Shown here: in pieces, positions 1-11,468 of the stretch
Layout: each line of letters begins with the position of its first letter
Numbering within the stretch: the stretch's first letter is position 1
The notes under the pieces: generated by a model
What the model saw: only the letters and a program-made list of their open reading frames with translations
Database searches by the model: none
Told to the model about the DNA's origin: nothing
Translations under genes and position numbers: made by a program
Origin: Oidiodendron maius Zn
Lineage: Eukaryota > Ascomycota > Leotiomycetes > Myxotrichaceae
DNA: 50,446 nucleotides
Direction: 5' to 3'
NCBI GenBank assembly: GCA_000827325.1
Contig: KN832916.1
Location: 1 to 50,446 of the forward strand

Positions 1-306
1 AAATCGACTATTGAAGCCATATTGAAGATCCGACTTCCCCTTATCCTTTGTACCGATTCGAAGTCCTTATACGACTGCCTAGTCAAGCTAGGGACCACAC
101 AAGAGAAGAGGCTAATGGTGGATTTGATGTGTCTTCGACAATCATATGAGAGAAGGGAGATCACTGAGGTTAGGTGGATTGAGGGCAATAACAATCCAGC
201 TGACGCCATGACGAAGTCAAAGCCCTGCTCTGCACTAAAGGACCTAATCGACACCAATACGATCAACATACAGGCTACTGAATGGGTGGAAAGAGTCAAA
301 GAATGA
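1..306 (+). mobile_element. Ty1/copia pol remnant, RNase H end (5' truncated by window)
   Basis: The frame is open from base 1 and ends at a stop at 304-306. It encodes the last part of a copia-type polyprotein: a CTDSKSLYDCLVKLGTTQEK block followed by IRWIEG-like and NPADAMTK-like blocks (seen here as VRWIEGNNNPADAMTK), which is the C-terminal end of the RNase H region of fungal Ty1/copia elements. Only the last ~100 residues lie in the window, so it cannot be told whether the upstream part is intact. The sequence differs clearly from the copia element at the right edge, so it is another family. No matching LTR could be recognised downstream. Confidence 0.75.
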
Positions 307-1420
307 AGCTATTCACAAAGAGTTGCCAGTGTATAACCAAGGCGAATCGGATCGGGTCAACTTATATGGAATGGGTGAACAATACACCGGGAAAGCGAAT
401 ATATTAATAGCAAGGCAGTAGCCTTACCTTTAGAACAAAAACAACTAATTCAACCAACCTTTTTGACCCTATATTGCATATGCAGTATCACCGGAGTGAT
501 ACAAACAATTAATAGAAACTAATATACGTTGGTATATCTGGATTCCAAATTTTCGCCATTTATCTAGTATAGTCACCGGGAACTTGACCTTAACACCTTG
601 GCATTCTGCACGAAGCTCTTAGTTATAAATAGGACGCCTCTCCTCAGGTGCGAATAATGAGTTTTTACCTTCAAGTACGACATTTATAACTTGTAGATAT
701 ATCGGTCGTCTGGAATATATTATTGTCCATTTTGGTTGCCAGTTTAGCATCTAAATACTGCTGATCCAAGAGTTCAAATGATGAGAGCAGTTGAGGAAGA
801 GTTTAATAGCTGCGTACTATTCATTGTTGAAGACGATCTTAAGTGTTTGATTGTCCGGATTTGAGTATCGGACGTTTTGTGACAGTAACTTTAAGCACGG
901 GAACTTCAATTCACTCCTATTCAAATCGTATGCGCTCGTGGATTCATGTATATTGCAGTTATAGATTTCCAGCATGCCAAAGATTTCTTGAGGTACTTAA
1001 GCATAGTATAGTGTCTTTCGAAGGTTCAATCTAGTTAGGATGGCTTTTGCGGTACTCATAGCGAAGTCCGTGATATCTGGGATCAATAATCAAATCATTC
1101 AGACTATAAGCGATATTCAAGCCTCCTTGACACGCAAATAAAAGCCAAAGAAATTGACTTCTGGGTGTCTCTAGCCCAAATCTAAAAGCTCTTGCTTTTT
1201 GTGCAGAGCTAGGTCGTTATATCAAGCATCTCAAGATTACCGTTTAATGGGCACTTGGCCTTCCATAAAGACCAATAGTGTTCATTTGTCTTCTAGATCT
1301 AGTGCCATTCCTCTTTTCGACAGATGTTTATCAGTATGCCATGCGTCTGCCATCACCAGAACTCTGGAAGCCTAATGATATATACACCCAACTTCTCATC
1401 GAGGAAGGCTACGTGATCTT
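307..1420. other. AT-rich stretch without a supported gene
   Basis: This 1.1 kb lies between the copia remnant and the 3' end of the reductase gene. It may hold remains of the element's 3' end, but I could not place LTR ends. A short coding-looking piece on the plus strand near 1041-1130 (VISGINNQIIQTISDIQASL in one frame) is bordered by stops and cannot be assigned. Confidence 0.5.
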
Positions 1421-2413
1421 TCAGATAACGCCGGGAATGAAAGCCTTTCGACTACCAACCTTCTCCTTGCCAAACCTATTTACGTACCATGTCACACCTT
1501 GAACGCCCCTGGGAATCATTGTCCCCAACTCATTCAGCAGGAAGGTTCTTGCGGGAACGCAGCCCAGACCACCCATAAGCCAGAAGCCGCTCCACTCAAC
1601 CCACTCGAGAACATAATGCGGGTATAAAATCCACCGAAACAGGCCGTTCTGAGGTATCATGTAAACCTTGTCGACGCTTTTCTGCTTCCCTGGCTTCCCT
1701 CCGTTAGCTTCTTCCCTTTCCTTCTGCTCCCTCAAGGCTGTCCGACGGATTTCTCGAAGCTCGTCGTCGTGGTACATATTTCCGAGGAATCCCAATACCC
1801 AGACTAGCAGGCCTATGCCCATGCGTGCGCCAACATCATAGCCTCCAGCACTATTCTGCCACTCGAGTTGCGTGGTAGGACCGTATCCTGCGAGCCAGCC
1901 GCCGATGGATAGGCTATTGGCTAGTTGGAAGATGACCGCACACCCCCAGATGATAATGTGGATAGGCGACATTGATGGTGCGATAAGCGGGGAAATGATG
2001 GCCCGGTAGAGGTAATGGATCACCTATTCTATGCGTTAATACGGGCCAAAATACGAAAACAGGTGTAGTACGAAGAGGCCGCCCATCAGCTTGTTCTGCC
2101 ATGGGAGTTCTGCGAGATCAAGTTTGGCGGGCAGCGTGCTCATCAAGTACAGAAGGGTTGAGGGCCCGACGACCTCCATTGAAATCCAGGCCCACCTACC
2201 AGGGAGATTCAATATAGAATTTCCCGAGGTCTTGCCTGCTCCGTACCACGGTACAATCCATTGAAGAAGAGTGAACTTGCGAGCTGTTAGCAGGTGTTCA
2301 AACTGAGGAGGAGACGGCAGAGAAAATCGTACGACAGGAAGGAACTGAAAGCAATACACGACCAGCTCCCAGTTCTGGCGCGTTGGGGGTAGCCACCCGT
2401 CTATCAGTGCCAT
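1421..2413 (-). CDS. 3-oxo-5-alpha-steroid 4-dehydrogenase (DET2/SRD5A) family protein
   Basis: Two exons, 2413-2072 and 2023-1421, give 314 aa. The 48-nt intron (2024-2071, GTACTA...AATAG, with ATTAAC as possible branch site) was placed because the join restores GGLFVIHYLYRAIISPL, a conserved block of the family. The C-terminal part has the PHYVLEWVEW block (about residues 249-258), the usual steroid-reductase signature near the NADPH site, and several hydrophobic segments expected of an ER membrane enzyme. Family members reduce a delta-4,5 double bond of steroids or related lipids with NADPH; the fungal substrate is not shown by the sequence. The start codon is the first ATG of the frame. 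It is transcribed divergently from the NMN adenylyltransferase gene. Confidence 0.85.
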
Positions 2414-2665
2414 ATGAACGGCGTTATAAACTTGGATGTCGAGGACTTAGACTTGTGGATCTCTACGAGTGATTGAGCAAGTCCTTCGTCGTCAGTGTGG
2501 GTCGATTATCATCTCAGCCTCGTCGCTTCAAACGAGTAGCAGCCTCGTATCTGGGCAACCCTGATTGGGTTATTCAACCTCGGCGCGATATATCGATAAC
2601 CCTCGTCATATCTCCTCGACACCAACTTCAGACGTCTTTCATTAACTGTCCTTCTTATACCCGAC
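2414..2665. promoter_or_regulatory. Divergent promoter between reductase and NMNAT genes
   Basis: Only 252 bp separate the two start codons, so both 5' leaders and promoters must share this DNA. No clear TATA box was recognised; this is inferred from gene orientation only. Confidence 0.5.
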
Positions 2666-3547
2666 ATGACCACTCTACCTGATGCTCCAATGCGCCAATC
2701 CCTCAGCAGATATGCCAGCGCCCTCACCGCATTCACATCCTCCGGCTCGGCCTTCCGCGTCCTCCACTCCATACCCCAATCCCCTTTACCACCTCCTCAG
2801 ACTCTCTACGTCCTCGATTCCTCCTTCAATCCTCCAACCCTCGCTCACCTACACATTGCAGCCTCCGCCCTCCTGCACGATACCCAGCCCTCGTCTCCCC
2901 CCAAACGCCTCCTTCTTCTGCTCGCTACCCAGAATGCAGACAAAGCTCCTAAACCCGCCTCTTTCGACCAGCGTCTCCTCATGATGCAACTCTTTGCATC
3001 CGATCTCCAATCCACGCTCTCCCAGGCCCAGTCCCCCACAACACCCAGCCCCTCACCCATCGGAATCGACGTTGGCGTCACCAAACTCCCCTACTTCACC
3101 GACAAAGCCCTCGCCATCTCCCAAAGCGGGGTCTACCCACCATCCACCACACAAGTCCACCTCACGGGCTTCGACACGCTAATCCGCATTTTGGACCCGA
3201 AATACTACCCTCCGGAGAAGAAACTCGGCGCCTTAGACTGGTTCTTGGGGCACCATAGACTAAGAGTTGCGTACCGGATTGGGGATCAGTGGGGTGGGAG
3301 AGCCGCGCAGGATGAGTATCTGCGGGAATTGGAGCTGGGGAAGATGGAGAAGCATGGTGGGAAGCGGGAGTGGGTTACGGAGGGGAGGATAGTGATGTGT
3401 GAGGGGGGGAAGGAGGAGGAGGGTGCGGTCAGCAGTACGATGGCGAGGAAGGCTGCTAAGAATGGTGATAGAGAACTACTGGGTAAGTTGGTAACGAGTG
3501 GGGTTGCAGAGTGGATTTTTGAACAAAAGCTGTATTTAGAGGAGTGA
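2666..3547 (+). CDS. POF1: Nicotinamide/nicotinate mononucleotide adenylyltransferase, POF1-like
   Basis: Single exon, 293 aa. A nucleotidyltransferase fold is indicated by the N-terminal motif SSFNPPTLAHLHIA (about residues 52-65), a variant of the (G/S)xFxPxHxxH phosphate-binding motif in which H61 and H63 are present, and by the C-terminal AVSSTMARKA block, equivalent to the ISSTxxR motif. The family joins NMN to AMP from ATP to make NAD. The length and the block VHLTGFDTLIRILDPKYYP fit the fungal POF1 type rather than the NMA1/NMA2 type. The 3' part of the gene is GA-rich and the 5' part C-rich, but the frame is unbroken. The symbol refers to the yeast relative; orthology was not tested. 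Confidence 0.8.
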   Translation: MTTLPDAPMRQSLSRYASALTAFTSSGSAFRVLHSIPQSPLPPPQTLYVLDSSFNPPTLAHLHIAASALLHDTQPSSPPKRLLLLLATQNADKAPKPASFDQRLLMMQLFASDLQSTLSQAQSPTTPSPSPIGIDVGVTKLPYFTDKALAISQSGVYPPSTTQVHLTGFDTLIRILDPKYYPPEKKLGALDWFLGHHRLRVAYRIGDQWGGRAAQDEYLRELELGKMEKHGGKREWVTEGRIVMCEGGKEEEGAVSSTMARKAAKNGDRELLGKLVTSGVAEWIFEQKLYLEE

Positions 3548-4067
3548 AATGGTGAGCAGTGTGAATACTTATGTGCTCCAGAATGGAGACCCAGGAGACA
3601 CTAATTAACATGGTGCAATATATGCGGAATTGTTATGCGATAATAAATTTACCATAGAAATCATAGAATAGATGTTATTAGATTTAATTTCGACTGCCAA
3701 GAGCAGCATGGAGCGGGGAAGGTGAGTGGCGTCTTTTATGACAACACCTTTGTAGAGCTTAAATATTGCGTATTATAAGTAATCCTTCAGACCGATATCT
3801 ATGGTTTGGAATACACTCGGAGATGTTTCTTTCTTTTATAGACGCCAGGGATCAATTATTGATTTAAATACTTGGAATTCCAACAGCGTTTTGAACAACT
3901 TTCTACCCGTTCTTGAACGTCGCATTAGTGATGAATTAATACATCTTCCAAGTCCATTTTCCGCTCTTGATAACGCTACCGTCAAAGCCTTTAATCTAAT
4001 ACTGCAGAGCGTACAAGTTTCTACATTTGATTTTTGCGCAAATTGACACTGAATCAACAGTTTGCTA
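3548..4067. other. Convergent 3' flanks, no gene seen
   Basis: AT-rich DNA between two convergent genes. Overlapping short reading frames on both strands (3801-4046 and 3836-4180) have no recognisable content and are not annotated. Confidence 0.5.
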
Positions 4068-7000
4068 TCATCTACTTCCCCAAGCCTCCTTAACAATCCT
4101 GAGAGCCTTCTCCCTCTCAAACTTCTCCATCTTCTGCAGCTCGAGATGGAAATCATCAGTACTCCTTCTGAGGTGTCCAAAACTCATGGCTGTTGTAAGG
4201 GAAGCACTTGTTTCCCTACTGTCCTTAGACCTCTCCCTATTCCCTTGACTCCTCATCCCGAATACGCTCATTTTCGTTGGTGGTTTTTTAGCACGACGTA
4301 CATCGTCCTGCTCAGGCGTAACAATGCAGTCCTCGTAGAATCCCGAGTATCTCATGTCAACATCCAGCTCTTTCCGGTACCCTCCATGAATGCTATGTGT
4401 GTTGGCATCACAGGGATGCAAATGGTCTTTAAGGGCTTCGACAGCATTTGATTCCGGCTCAAAATCCGCCAATATCCCCTTGGCAGATTCCGAGCTGCAT
4501 TTGTGCACGCTCATTTTCAGGTCTTCCTTGAAACGTGATTGCGGCTGGCTTCGGCCTATCATGAATGATGTCGATATCTTAGTTTTCTTTCCAGCTTTCT
4601 CCCTTGACTTTCTTGCCTCAGTCCTTTCTGCTATGCCCTTCGTCGGCGTCAGGTTCTCAAGTTCGATTGAATCCGGAGCTATCAACGGTTTTCCCGTAAG
4701 GCCATCTGTCTCCTGCTTGGACTCTAGTCGTGACGAGGATGTAGAGACTTGTCTTTTGATCTCGCTGGATAGATTGGCTTTTAGCACTTCTTCCTGTCTC
4801 CGCATTGATTCATCGTCAGGTTGGCCATGAAAATATGCCTCAATTTGGGCTACACTCATTGAGTCGCCCTGTACGTGCTCCCACTCCGGGTACTCGAGGT
4901 GCCTCGGAGCAATCAAACTTTGTTTTCTCCTTCGAGTTCGGCCCAGAAATGTATTTGTCGGTGCAGCTTGGTTCAACTTATTTTTAATTATCGTCTGCCA
5001 TTTTTCAAGTATGCCTCTTTTCAACATTTCTCTGCGGGATTCATGATCGCTGCCTTTGTGGCCATCGTCATGGAGGAGTTGATTTGATCTTTCATTGACG
5101 TACCGTAAGCTCCCCCCATCCTGTGCACCTGCAATTACAGAATCTATGTACTCGATATGATTACCTGCTCGGGAGCTTCCGGTTCCCTGCTGTCGGCCAT
5201 GACTGGAAGATATAGACCAGGATGCAGGATATCGATGGCCAGACGTCGACCTGTAGAATGTGGTCTTGGCCTTTTGTTTTGCCCGATCTAACCCTCTCTC
5301 CCAGTCCTTGAAATGTCCCTTTTTCTCTAGCATTGTGTTATTTGATATGTTGCGATTATCTTCTACAAGTTTTTCTCCGGCTTTCATAACAGGCTGCACT
5401 GAGTTATTCGTACTCAAATTGCCGTAGATCTGGCTCCTCTTCTTTCCGGCCCAACCATCTAATATTTTCCCTGATTGCGGAATCATCTTTTTAGCTGAGG
5501 CATTTGTATCTTCGGAGCTGGTCTTCTGATGGACCACTTTTCTCCGTGCTGCAGTAACTTCATCGCCAATCAGATATTGTATACAGCTCGTTATTTTATC
5601 ACAATGTTCCACGTATGGAAGTATCGCCACTGGGGAAGTGCGTAATGTAAGACGCATCCCCTCGATAGACCCATCGTAGCCTCCGGTTGACAAGCTGGCT
5701 AGTAGCATGGATTCAGAGGGTGCTTTGAAACCGGAGTGCTGGGAGTGTGTCAGTGTATTGCCCTCTCGAACATCATTCAGAGTCAGCATGCTCACTGCAT
5801 TTACAGTATCCACATGTAAGGGCGTATGGGATACTACAACTGATTCATCCCTTTCTAGCAATTCTGCACCTGGAGCATTGAGCCATGAATTGTTATCAAT
5901 AGTAGGATGAAAGTCGGACTCTATGGAAGGGTAGCCTTTTGTTATTCTTGGAGGAATAACGACATAACTGGTAGAAGAATGGCACTGGCAATTTGATTCA
6001 CCTTCCCCAGTAGATAACTGCTGTAAACGCACAGGGTTTTGAAGACAGGCTTCAAGGTGTTGTGAGAGTACCATACCCTTCTGGTGAACATCCGATGGTG
6101 TGTCGTTCTTGTCGTCGTATTTTGCAGAAGTTGACGGCACCCCAGTCGAACTGCCATCTGACCATGTGAGTGCTTGAGATGTTGATCGAAGACCATGGTT
6201 ATGGTACGACTGGATTATAGGCTGGAGAGTTGAAATATCCCTTATGTGAGTAGTAGATCCATCCCGGCTTAAGCTACGTAGGTACGCGCCTCTGTTCTCG
6301 GAGGTGAAGGAAAGTCGCCACGATGATTTTGAGACGAGGCTTGAGTGGCGTTGAGGCTTCAGAGCTGGGGCAGAGGGTATGGGAGGGAAAGAAGCTTGAG
6401 ATTTGGTTGATTGCTCGTCTTCTGTTGAGATAGGGATCTCTTTGGGTGAACTGTCTGGGTTCGAGTGTGTTGTGCCCGATGTGTTCGCTATATGACTCGA
6501 AAAACTCAGGCCGTATTGGGATGTAAATCTGGGAGTTTGCAGAGACTTGATTTCCTTGGATGCAGAGAGTTCATCCAATCTCTCCTCCATCTGCAGGCCT
6601 CTTCTAAATGTTATTAGCTTGTTTTTCTATAGATGGCGTGATACCTCTAAAGGTTGACTCACTCCTTCAGATATGGAGATATTGGAGACGATGAAGACGG
6701 GGAGGGCGTCAATGTACCGGAAAAGCCTGTCACAGAACTTACAGAACCAAGCATAACGACACTATGAATTCCATTATCTCCGCTAGTGAAATCCACACCG
6801 GCGATGGTTGGCAGCGACTTTGCATCAGAATCGTACCTAAACTCATTACTTAGTTCCTGTTGTATTCTCCTCTGTCTTATTCGTCGCAGTTCTGCTCTCC
6901 GTTCGATCCCTTCTTCCGAAGTTCTGACACCCGCCCTTGAATGGCGTTTGTGTATCTTCAATTCTATCGAGAGATGTTTCTTTAGCCTGTCTTTGATATT

Positions 7001-7276
7001 TACGAGGTTTCCTGAGCTTCCTTTGGATTTAGGGAAGTGGTTGTCACTGGCATTCAAAAGCTTGTCCTCGTCGAAGATTGCTTGAAGCTCCGCTATGTCC
7101 TCTGCCGTTGAAAGGTGTAAAACAGTACTTGATGATGACAGACGGTGAGAGCTTGTGTTGTAACACCGGGAAGAAGGTAGGAGGGATCCTGAAGAAGCTT
7201 GAAGTTGAAAGGGCCGTGGGGCGAGGCTATTTGGGGAGGACGACATGTTCGAAATGCAGCAATTTGCAGAACTCAT
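4068..7276 (-). CDS. Large low-complexity protein of unknown function
   Basis: Two exons, 7276-6663 and 6603-4068, give 1049 aa. The 59-nt intron has GTGAGT and ATTTAG ends with GCTAATAAC as branch region, and the join keeps the frame. The start at 7276 was chosen over an ATG at 7354 because a TATATAAG box (7326-7333) lies between them. I do not recognise a catalytic domain. The N-terminal third has a basic, probably helical stretch (IERRAELRRIRQRRIQQEL); the middle is Ser/Thr-rich and probably disordered; near residue 780 is RHLEYPEWEHVQGDSMSV; the C-terminus is a charged helix ending in EREKALRIVKEAWGSR. Such proteins are common in Pezizomycotina and poorly studied. No signal peptide or membrane segment is evident. 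Confidence 0.7.
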
Positions 7277-7325
7277 TGTGCGAGTATAGAGGTTATAGGC
7301 AATGAGAAATTGAAGTGGATGTGTT

Positions 7326-7333
7326 CTTATATA
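7326..7333 (-). promoter_or_regulatory. TATA box of the large unknown gene
   Basis: On the minus strand TATATAAG lies 50 nt upstream of the ATG at 7276. Its position decides the start choice for that gene, because the more upstream ATG would be outside a transcript starting from it. Confidence 0.45.
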
Positions 7334-10300
7334 CAAGAAGGAACTCCCATGCACTGAAAAGGAATTGTTCTCATAGTACGCAAGAGTTCAAGCTATGGAA
7401 GGAGGTGACCCACAAGATAGTAAGAATGATGCTGTAAATGGGAAGCTGCAACCATTGAGCTTTGACGTCCACTTGTTCGTAGAGCACAACTTCCATATAT
7501 AAATAGCTGTTTTCATTCATACTGCTCTAATTCGTGAGCGACATATATGTTACAGTGCGATCCTCTCCTCGGACTGGCCCGGTCATTTTTATAAAGGCAA
7601 ATTGAATTGTCTTTATAACTAGTCTTATTCTTACCTCCGTACTATCGCAAGATGACAGAATAAGGGAGCAGACAGTGTCTTATGGCAGACCGAATCTCGA
7701 ACTGTGTTCCCCATAAAATGACCATAATCCGAGAGCGGAGGAGAATCACCTTGCCAATAGTATTCTAGTCAACATGCGGAAGAGAATAACGTGTCGTGAC
7801 ACGAATTTGATGCTGGACGACTGTCGTCGGGCGACAGACTTATGCAGCTGGCAGATACCTGTCTGGAAGCGGTTATAGTTTCATTAGAACGATTGGAAGG
7901 CATCTCTGTCTCTGTATCTCTGTAATTTTGTAGCTTTGGGATGAAGTGAGAGACGAGTCTTCCAGGCGATGGTGGCAAAAGGTAGTACACATGATGTTGT
8001 CGTTCGCCTCCGTCTTCCGCTTTCCAACTACAGTATCTTGCAGTGAATCTAGTTCATTCCAATTCATATCAAAAATGAGAGGAATAGGAAGCGGAGCAAT
8101 CAGAACACATAGAGCCAGGGCGCAAACCTCGCGACCTGCGGCTGAATCTTATTTGAGGAAGGTCGCACACAACTCTATTCTCAGCCTCCAAGCACATTCC
8201 TCTTTCACCTTTTATGCAAGGCTCTGCGCTCGGCCCTTCTAGTCGATAATACCATCCGCATCTGGCTTATGTCTACTCGTGGAAGGCGTTCTACCAGTCT
8301 AGACGGGTCGGTTGCGGACTGTTTCCTCCTTTTCCGACCGGGATGCTTTGGTATATATAGAGGTCATGTGATAAAAACCCTGGTCATCCTGGCACGACGA
8401 ATAAGGAGCCTGAATAGCGAAAAAAAATAAAGGGTTGCAATTACTTCTTCTGCGATCTACCCGTCTCGAGGAATTGAACGTTACTTCCGCTCTCTGGCAG
8501 TGGAGTCTCGCAGTGGCGCGTATGAGAAAAGCTTTTCCCTCGCATGTTGCTTGTGATGCCGTAGCAAACCGAACTCCATCTCGGCGGCAAATGCAAAATA
8601 GAGGCAAACTTGCTCTTCCCCATGCGTCTCCGAGTTGTCGAGACCAGTCTCACAAGGTACGGTACAATGCGGGACTTGCTGCAGTAGCAGCAGAGAGGTC
8701 GTTCCCAGGTAACCCGACGTACCAGAGTGGATTCTTGGCTGTCCTTAGGAGATGCCGAGTGGATTCGATGCAGCTTATGTGTCATGAAACCCTCGGTCTC
8801 CTTCCTCTTTGCGTGAGAGAACGTGCAAAGCAATTTATCTTTTCATTTGAAAGTGTTGGAAAGTGTCTTCATTTTGCGAATTGCAACCTCGACTTCGTCA
8901 TCTAAAGCAGCCGCGGCTGATGGTCGGCGGCGATACCGGTGGAACCCCTGACGCCGACACGGAGACGGCGAAGGGAAAGGTTATAGAAGAGTAGGAAGAG
9001 AAGAAGAAGAGGCTTCTAGCGTGTTTCCGTTCCTGGAACCCCTGCATAGTATGCCCGAGATCCCAGCCTGAGTGGATCTGAAAATGGGCAAGCAATCTTG
9101 TGGCTGAGGTAAGGGAGGACGGCTTGAACGAATGACACGCCCTCGATCACCATCTCCACTCTGCGGATCTCCCAGGCTTTCCCTATCGGAGGGATCTTGT
9201 GCTTGGGATTGGGCGCTCCGAGGCAAGTGGAGCAGCCAAACCTGGAAGCCCGTTGCCCGACTGTGGTTAAGTCTCTGACCGGGAAGACGTGTCCCCTCGT
9301 GACCAGATGGCCGGCCAACTAGGGAAGCGGGAAGCAAGGAGAGGTGGCAGCGGTACGGAAGGGCGTGCAGCGATGGAAATCGTAGATGACGATGGGGCGC
9401 GGACTTGGCACCCTAGGAAAATGGGTCACAAACCTTCTACTGTGCTGTAGAGAATCCTTCCAGAGCGGCTGGGAGCGTCTGGGGGAAGGGTAAGGCGGTC
9501 CGGGTAAATGGAGCCTGAGTTCCAGTGTCAGCTTGGGCACGGCCGGCTGGCTCTGTGCACGCTGACTGGACCGAGGGAATCACTTTGGCCAACGTGCCAG
9601 ATGCCAGGTACGAGCACACACCACAGTTACAGAATACCGCCGTAAGGTTGGAGCGAACCCAGTATGGGATCTGTATCGCCCGGGGGTGCGAGGGGGCGTC
9701 GGTTGGACTGGGACGCTCCATGACGGTGGATCTGCTCAAGAAGAGACACGCCACCTTCTTGATGGAGGCATGTCGCCGGCATCGTGATGTGAAAGCGGGT
9801 GCTGGTTCGGCAGAGGGGTCGACTGCCCTTATCCTACGGCGCGACGATATGAGAGGGGAAGGAGATGAATGGAAGTGCTCTGTTCGTCGATGCGCACAAA
9901 CGGCGCGTAGGGGAAATTGGCGGCAACGGTGAGGCTTTCAATGCGCTTGGTCGGCACTTGGCCGCAGACGGCAGATGGGCGGCGATGATAGGAGGCAGGA
10001 GGTGTTCACTGGGGCCAGAGACTACTCTTACTCTGGTGCATGATCTTCGTGGTGTTTGGAAGTCCGCATCATCAACAGCAGCTTGACCCCAGGCACAGGA
10101 TGGGCGGGCTGAGGTCACTACGACGTAGACGGCTTTTTAGGCAGGACGGGGCAGCACCGTGCAAAGGCGATCTCCCACCAGAGCAGCGTTGGAGAGGAAG
10201 AGAAAGCGAGACAGAGAGAGAGAGATGTGACGGAAATCCCCCCATCCCTGGCCCCGTGGGATATTGGGTGATTCTTTGGGCTCAAGAGGGAAAGGCAATC

Positions 10301-11468
10301 CCGGCGATCCCTTTCTCCATAGAGAATCTCTATCACCTTTCAGCACTCAGCGCCCTGCCGGCCGATGCAACTCTCCATTTCCCCAAGCCACTCAACCCTG
10401 GGCAGCTTGAACATCGAGTCCTTCTAGCGTTCTTCTAGCCTTTCTCACGCCTCGCCATTACCGGCCGCCCCCTTTGCCATCCATGACCGGGCCTGCCCCA
10501 TCGTCTTATTATCCATCCATCGGTGTTGTGACTGTCCCTCCGTATTACGACGCCGTCGGTGGTGTGTGATTGACGTATTATTTTATTGTGACTTATTATT
10601 ATTGACCCGCTACAGACCGCCCCATAAGACCGCTCCGGCATCCATACCTGCTGCTATTGCTTATTGCCTGTCGAATTCGCATTAGTCAGTGCTATAAGCC
10701 ACCCTTGTTTGGTGATCGGCTGGTGCGGCTGCCAATAACCTTCTTGAACCTCCTTTGTCCGAGGATATTCCATCCCTCTCCCACTCCTCTTCTACTTCTC
10801 CTCCTTCTCCTCGCTGTCTTGCAGACGACCGCCTCTCCTCACCATTATTCAATATTCCTCCCAGGCGCTGCGAATCACCAACGTTCCCCATCTACAACGA
10901 CTATAACATTATTTTCGACACCTTCCTGCAACCGCCACTCGGCAGTGCCACTCGTTCGTCCCTCCGCCCCCCTCGCCGGCCTCCTACCGATTTTGTCCTG
11001 TCAACAGACTATCTGCGCCGGCAGTAACTCCTGCGACGACCTCTACGTCGACACGCCTCCCTCCCCCGAATCTCCGAGTCTGGCGTTGCCGGAGATTTCG
11101 ACACTCCTGCCAGCTTCCGATCTGGACTTGGGTGGAAGCGTCGACTGATTCGGCACCTTGGGAACCTCACGGTACCTCGCGGATACGCACAGCGCACGAC
11201 GGTCTTGTGTTCCCTTCATTCTACGTGCGAGAGAAAAAAAAGAAGAGGGCCGTGAGCTGTCCAAGCAAACAGGCAGAGCTCTTTACAGCTACTTGCCCTT
11301 CTACTGATTCGTCTGCACCTCGATTCATGCATTCGTCTCGATAGCATTTCACCCCTGGACTTCTACCACGACTCATATACAAGCGGCCCAACTCTGACTA
11401 CCAACAGCTCAACCAGTGGGAGTTTCCGTTTGTGACGGGGTCAAACGAAGGGAGAGGGTCTTGAACTT
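7334..11468. other. 4.1-kb gene-free region, probably long promoter and leader of the RGS gene
   Basis: No reading frame here shows protein-like composition or a known motif; frames on both strands overlap each other (for example 8435-8905 and 8441-8833) and are rejected. The part from about 8.9 kb onward is richer in G+C. Near 10790-10824 a pyrimidine tract ends in TTGCAG, a possible acceptor of an intron in the 5' leader of the downstream gene. Several short ATG-started frames between 10.6 and 11.4 kb could act as upstream frames if the leader is that long. Confidence 0.4.

Noticed and set aside
1020-1035. GGTTCAATCT resembling a tRNA B box
   Set aside because: No A box or cloverleaf around it.
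2509-2772. 87-codon minus-strand frame across the divergent promoter and start of the NMNAT gene
   Set aside because: Overlaps a well-supported coding region in antisense and has no recognisable domain.
7686-7710. Minus-strand AGTTCGAGATT resembling a tRNA T-loop
   Set aside because: Flanks do not fold into acceptor and anticodon stems.
8435-8905. 156-codon frame on plus strand with a 130-codon frame on the opposite strand (8441-8833)
   Set aside because: Both overlap, have no known motif, and show composition typical of chance frames in a long non-coding region.
10657-11148. 163-codon frame just upstream of the RGS gene
   Set aside because: Ser/Pro/Leu-rich because of pyrimidine-rich leader DNA, with poly-Leu run; no conserved block. 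At most an upstream frame.
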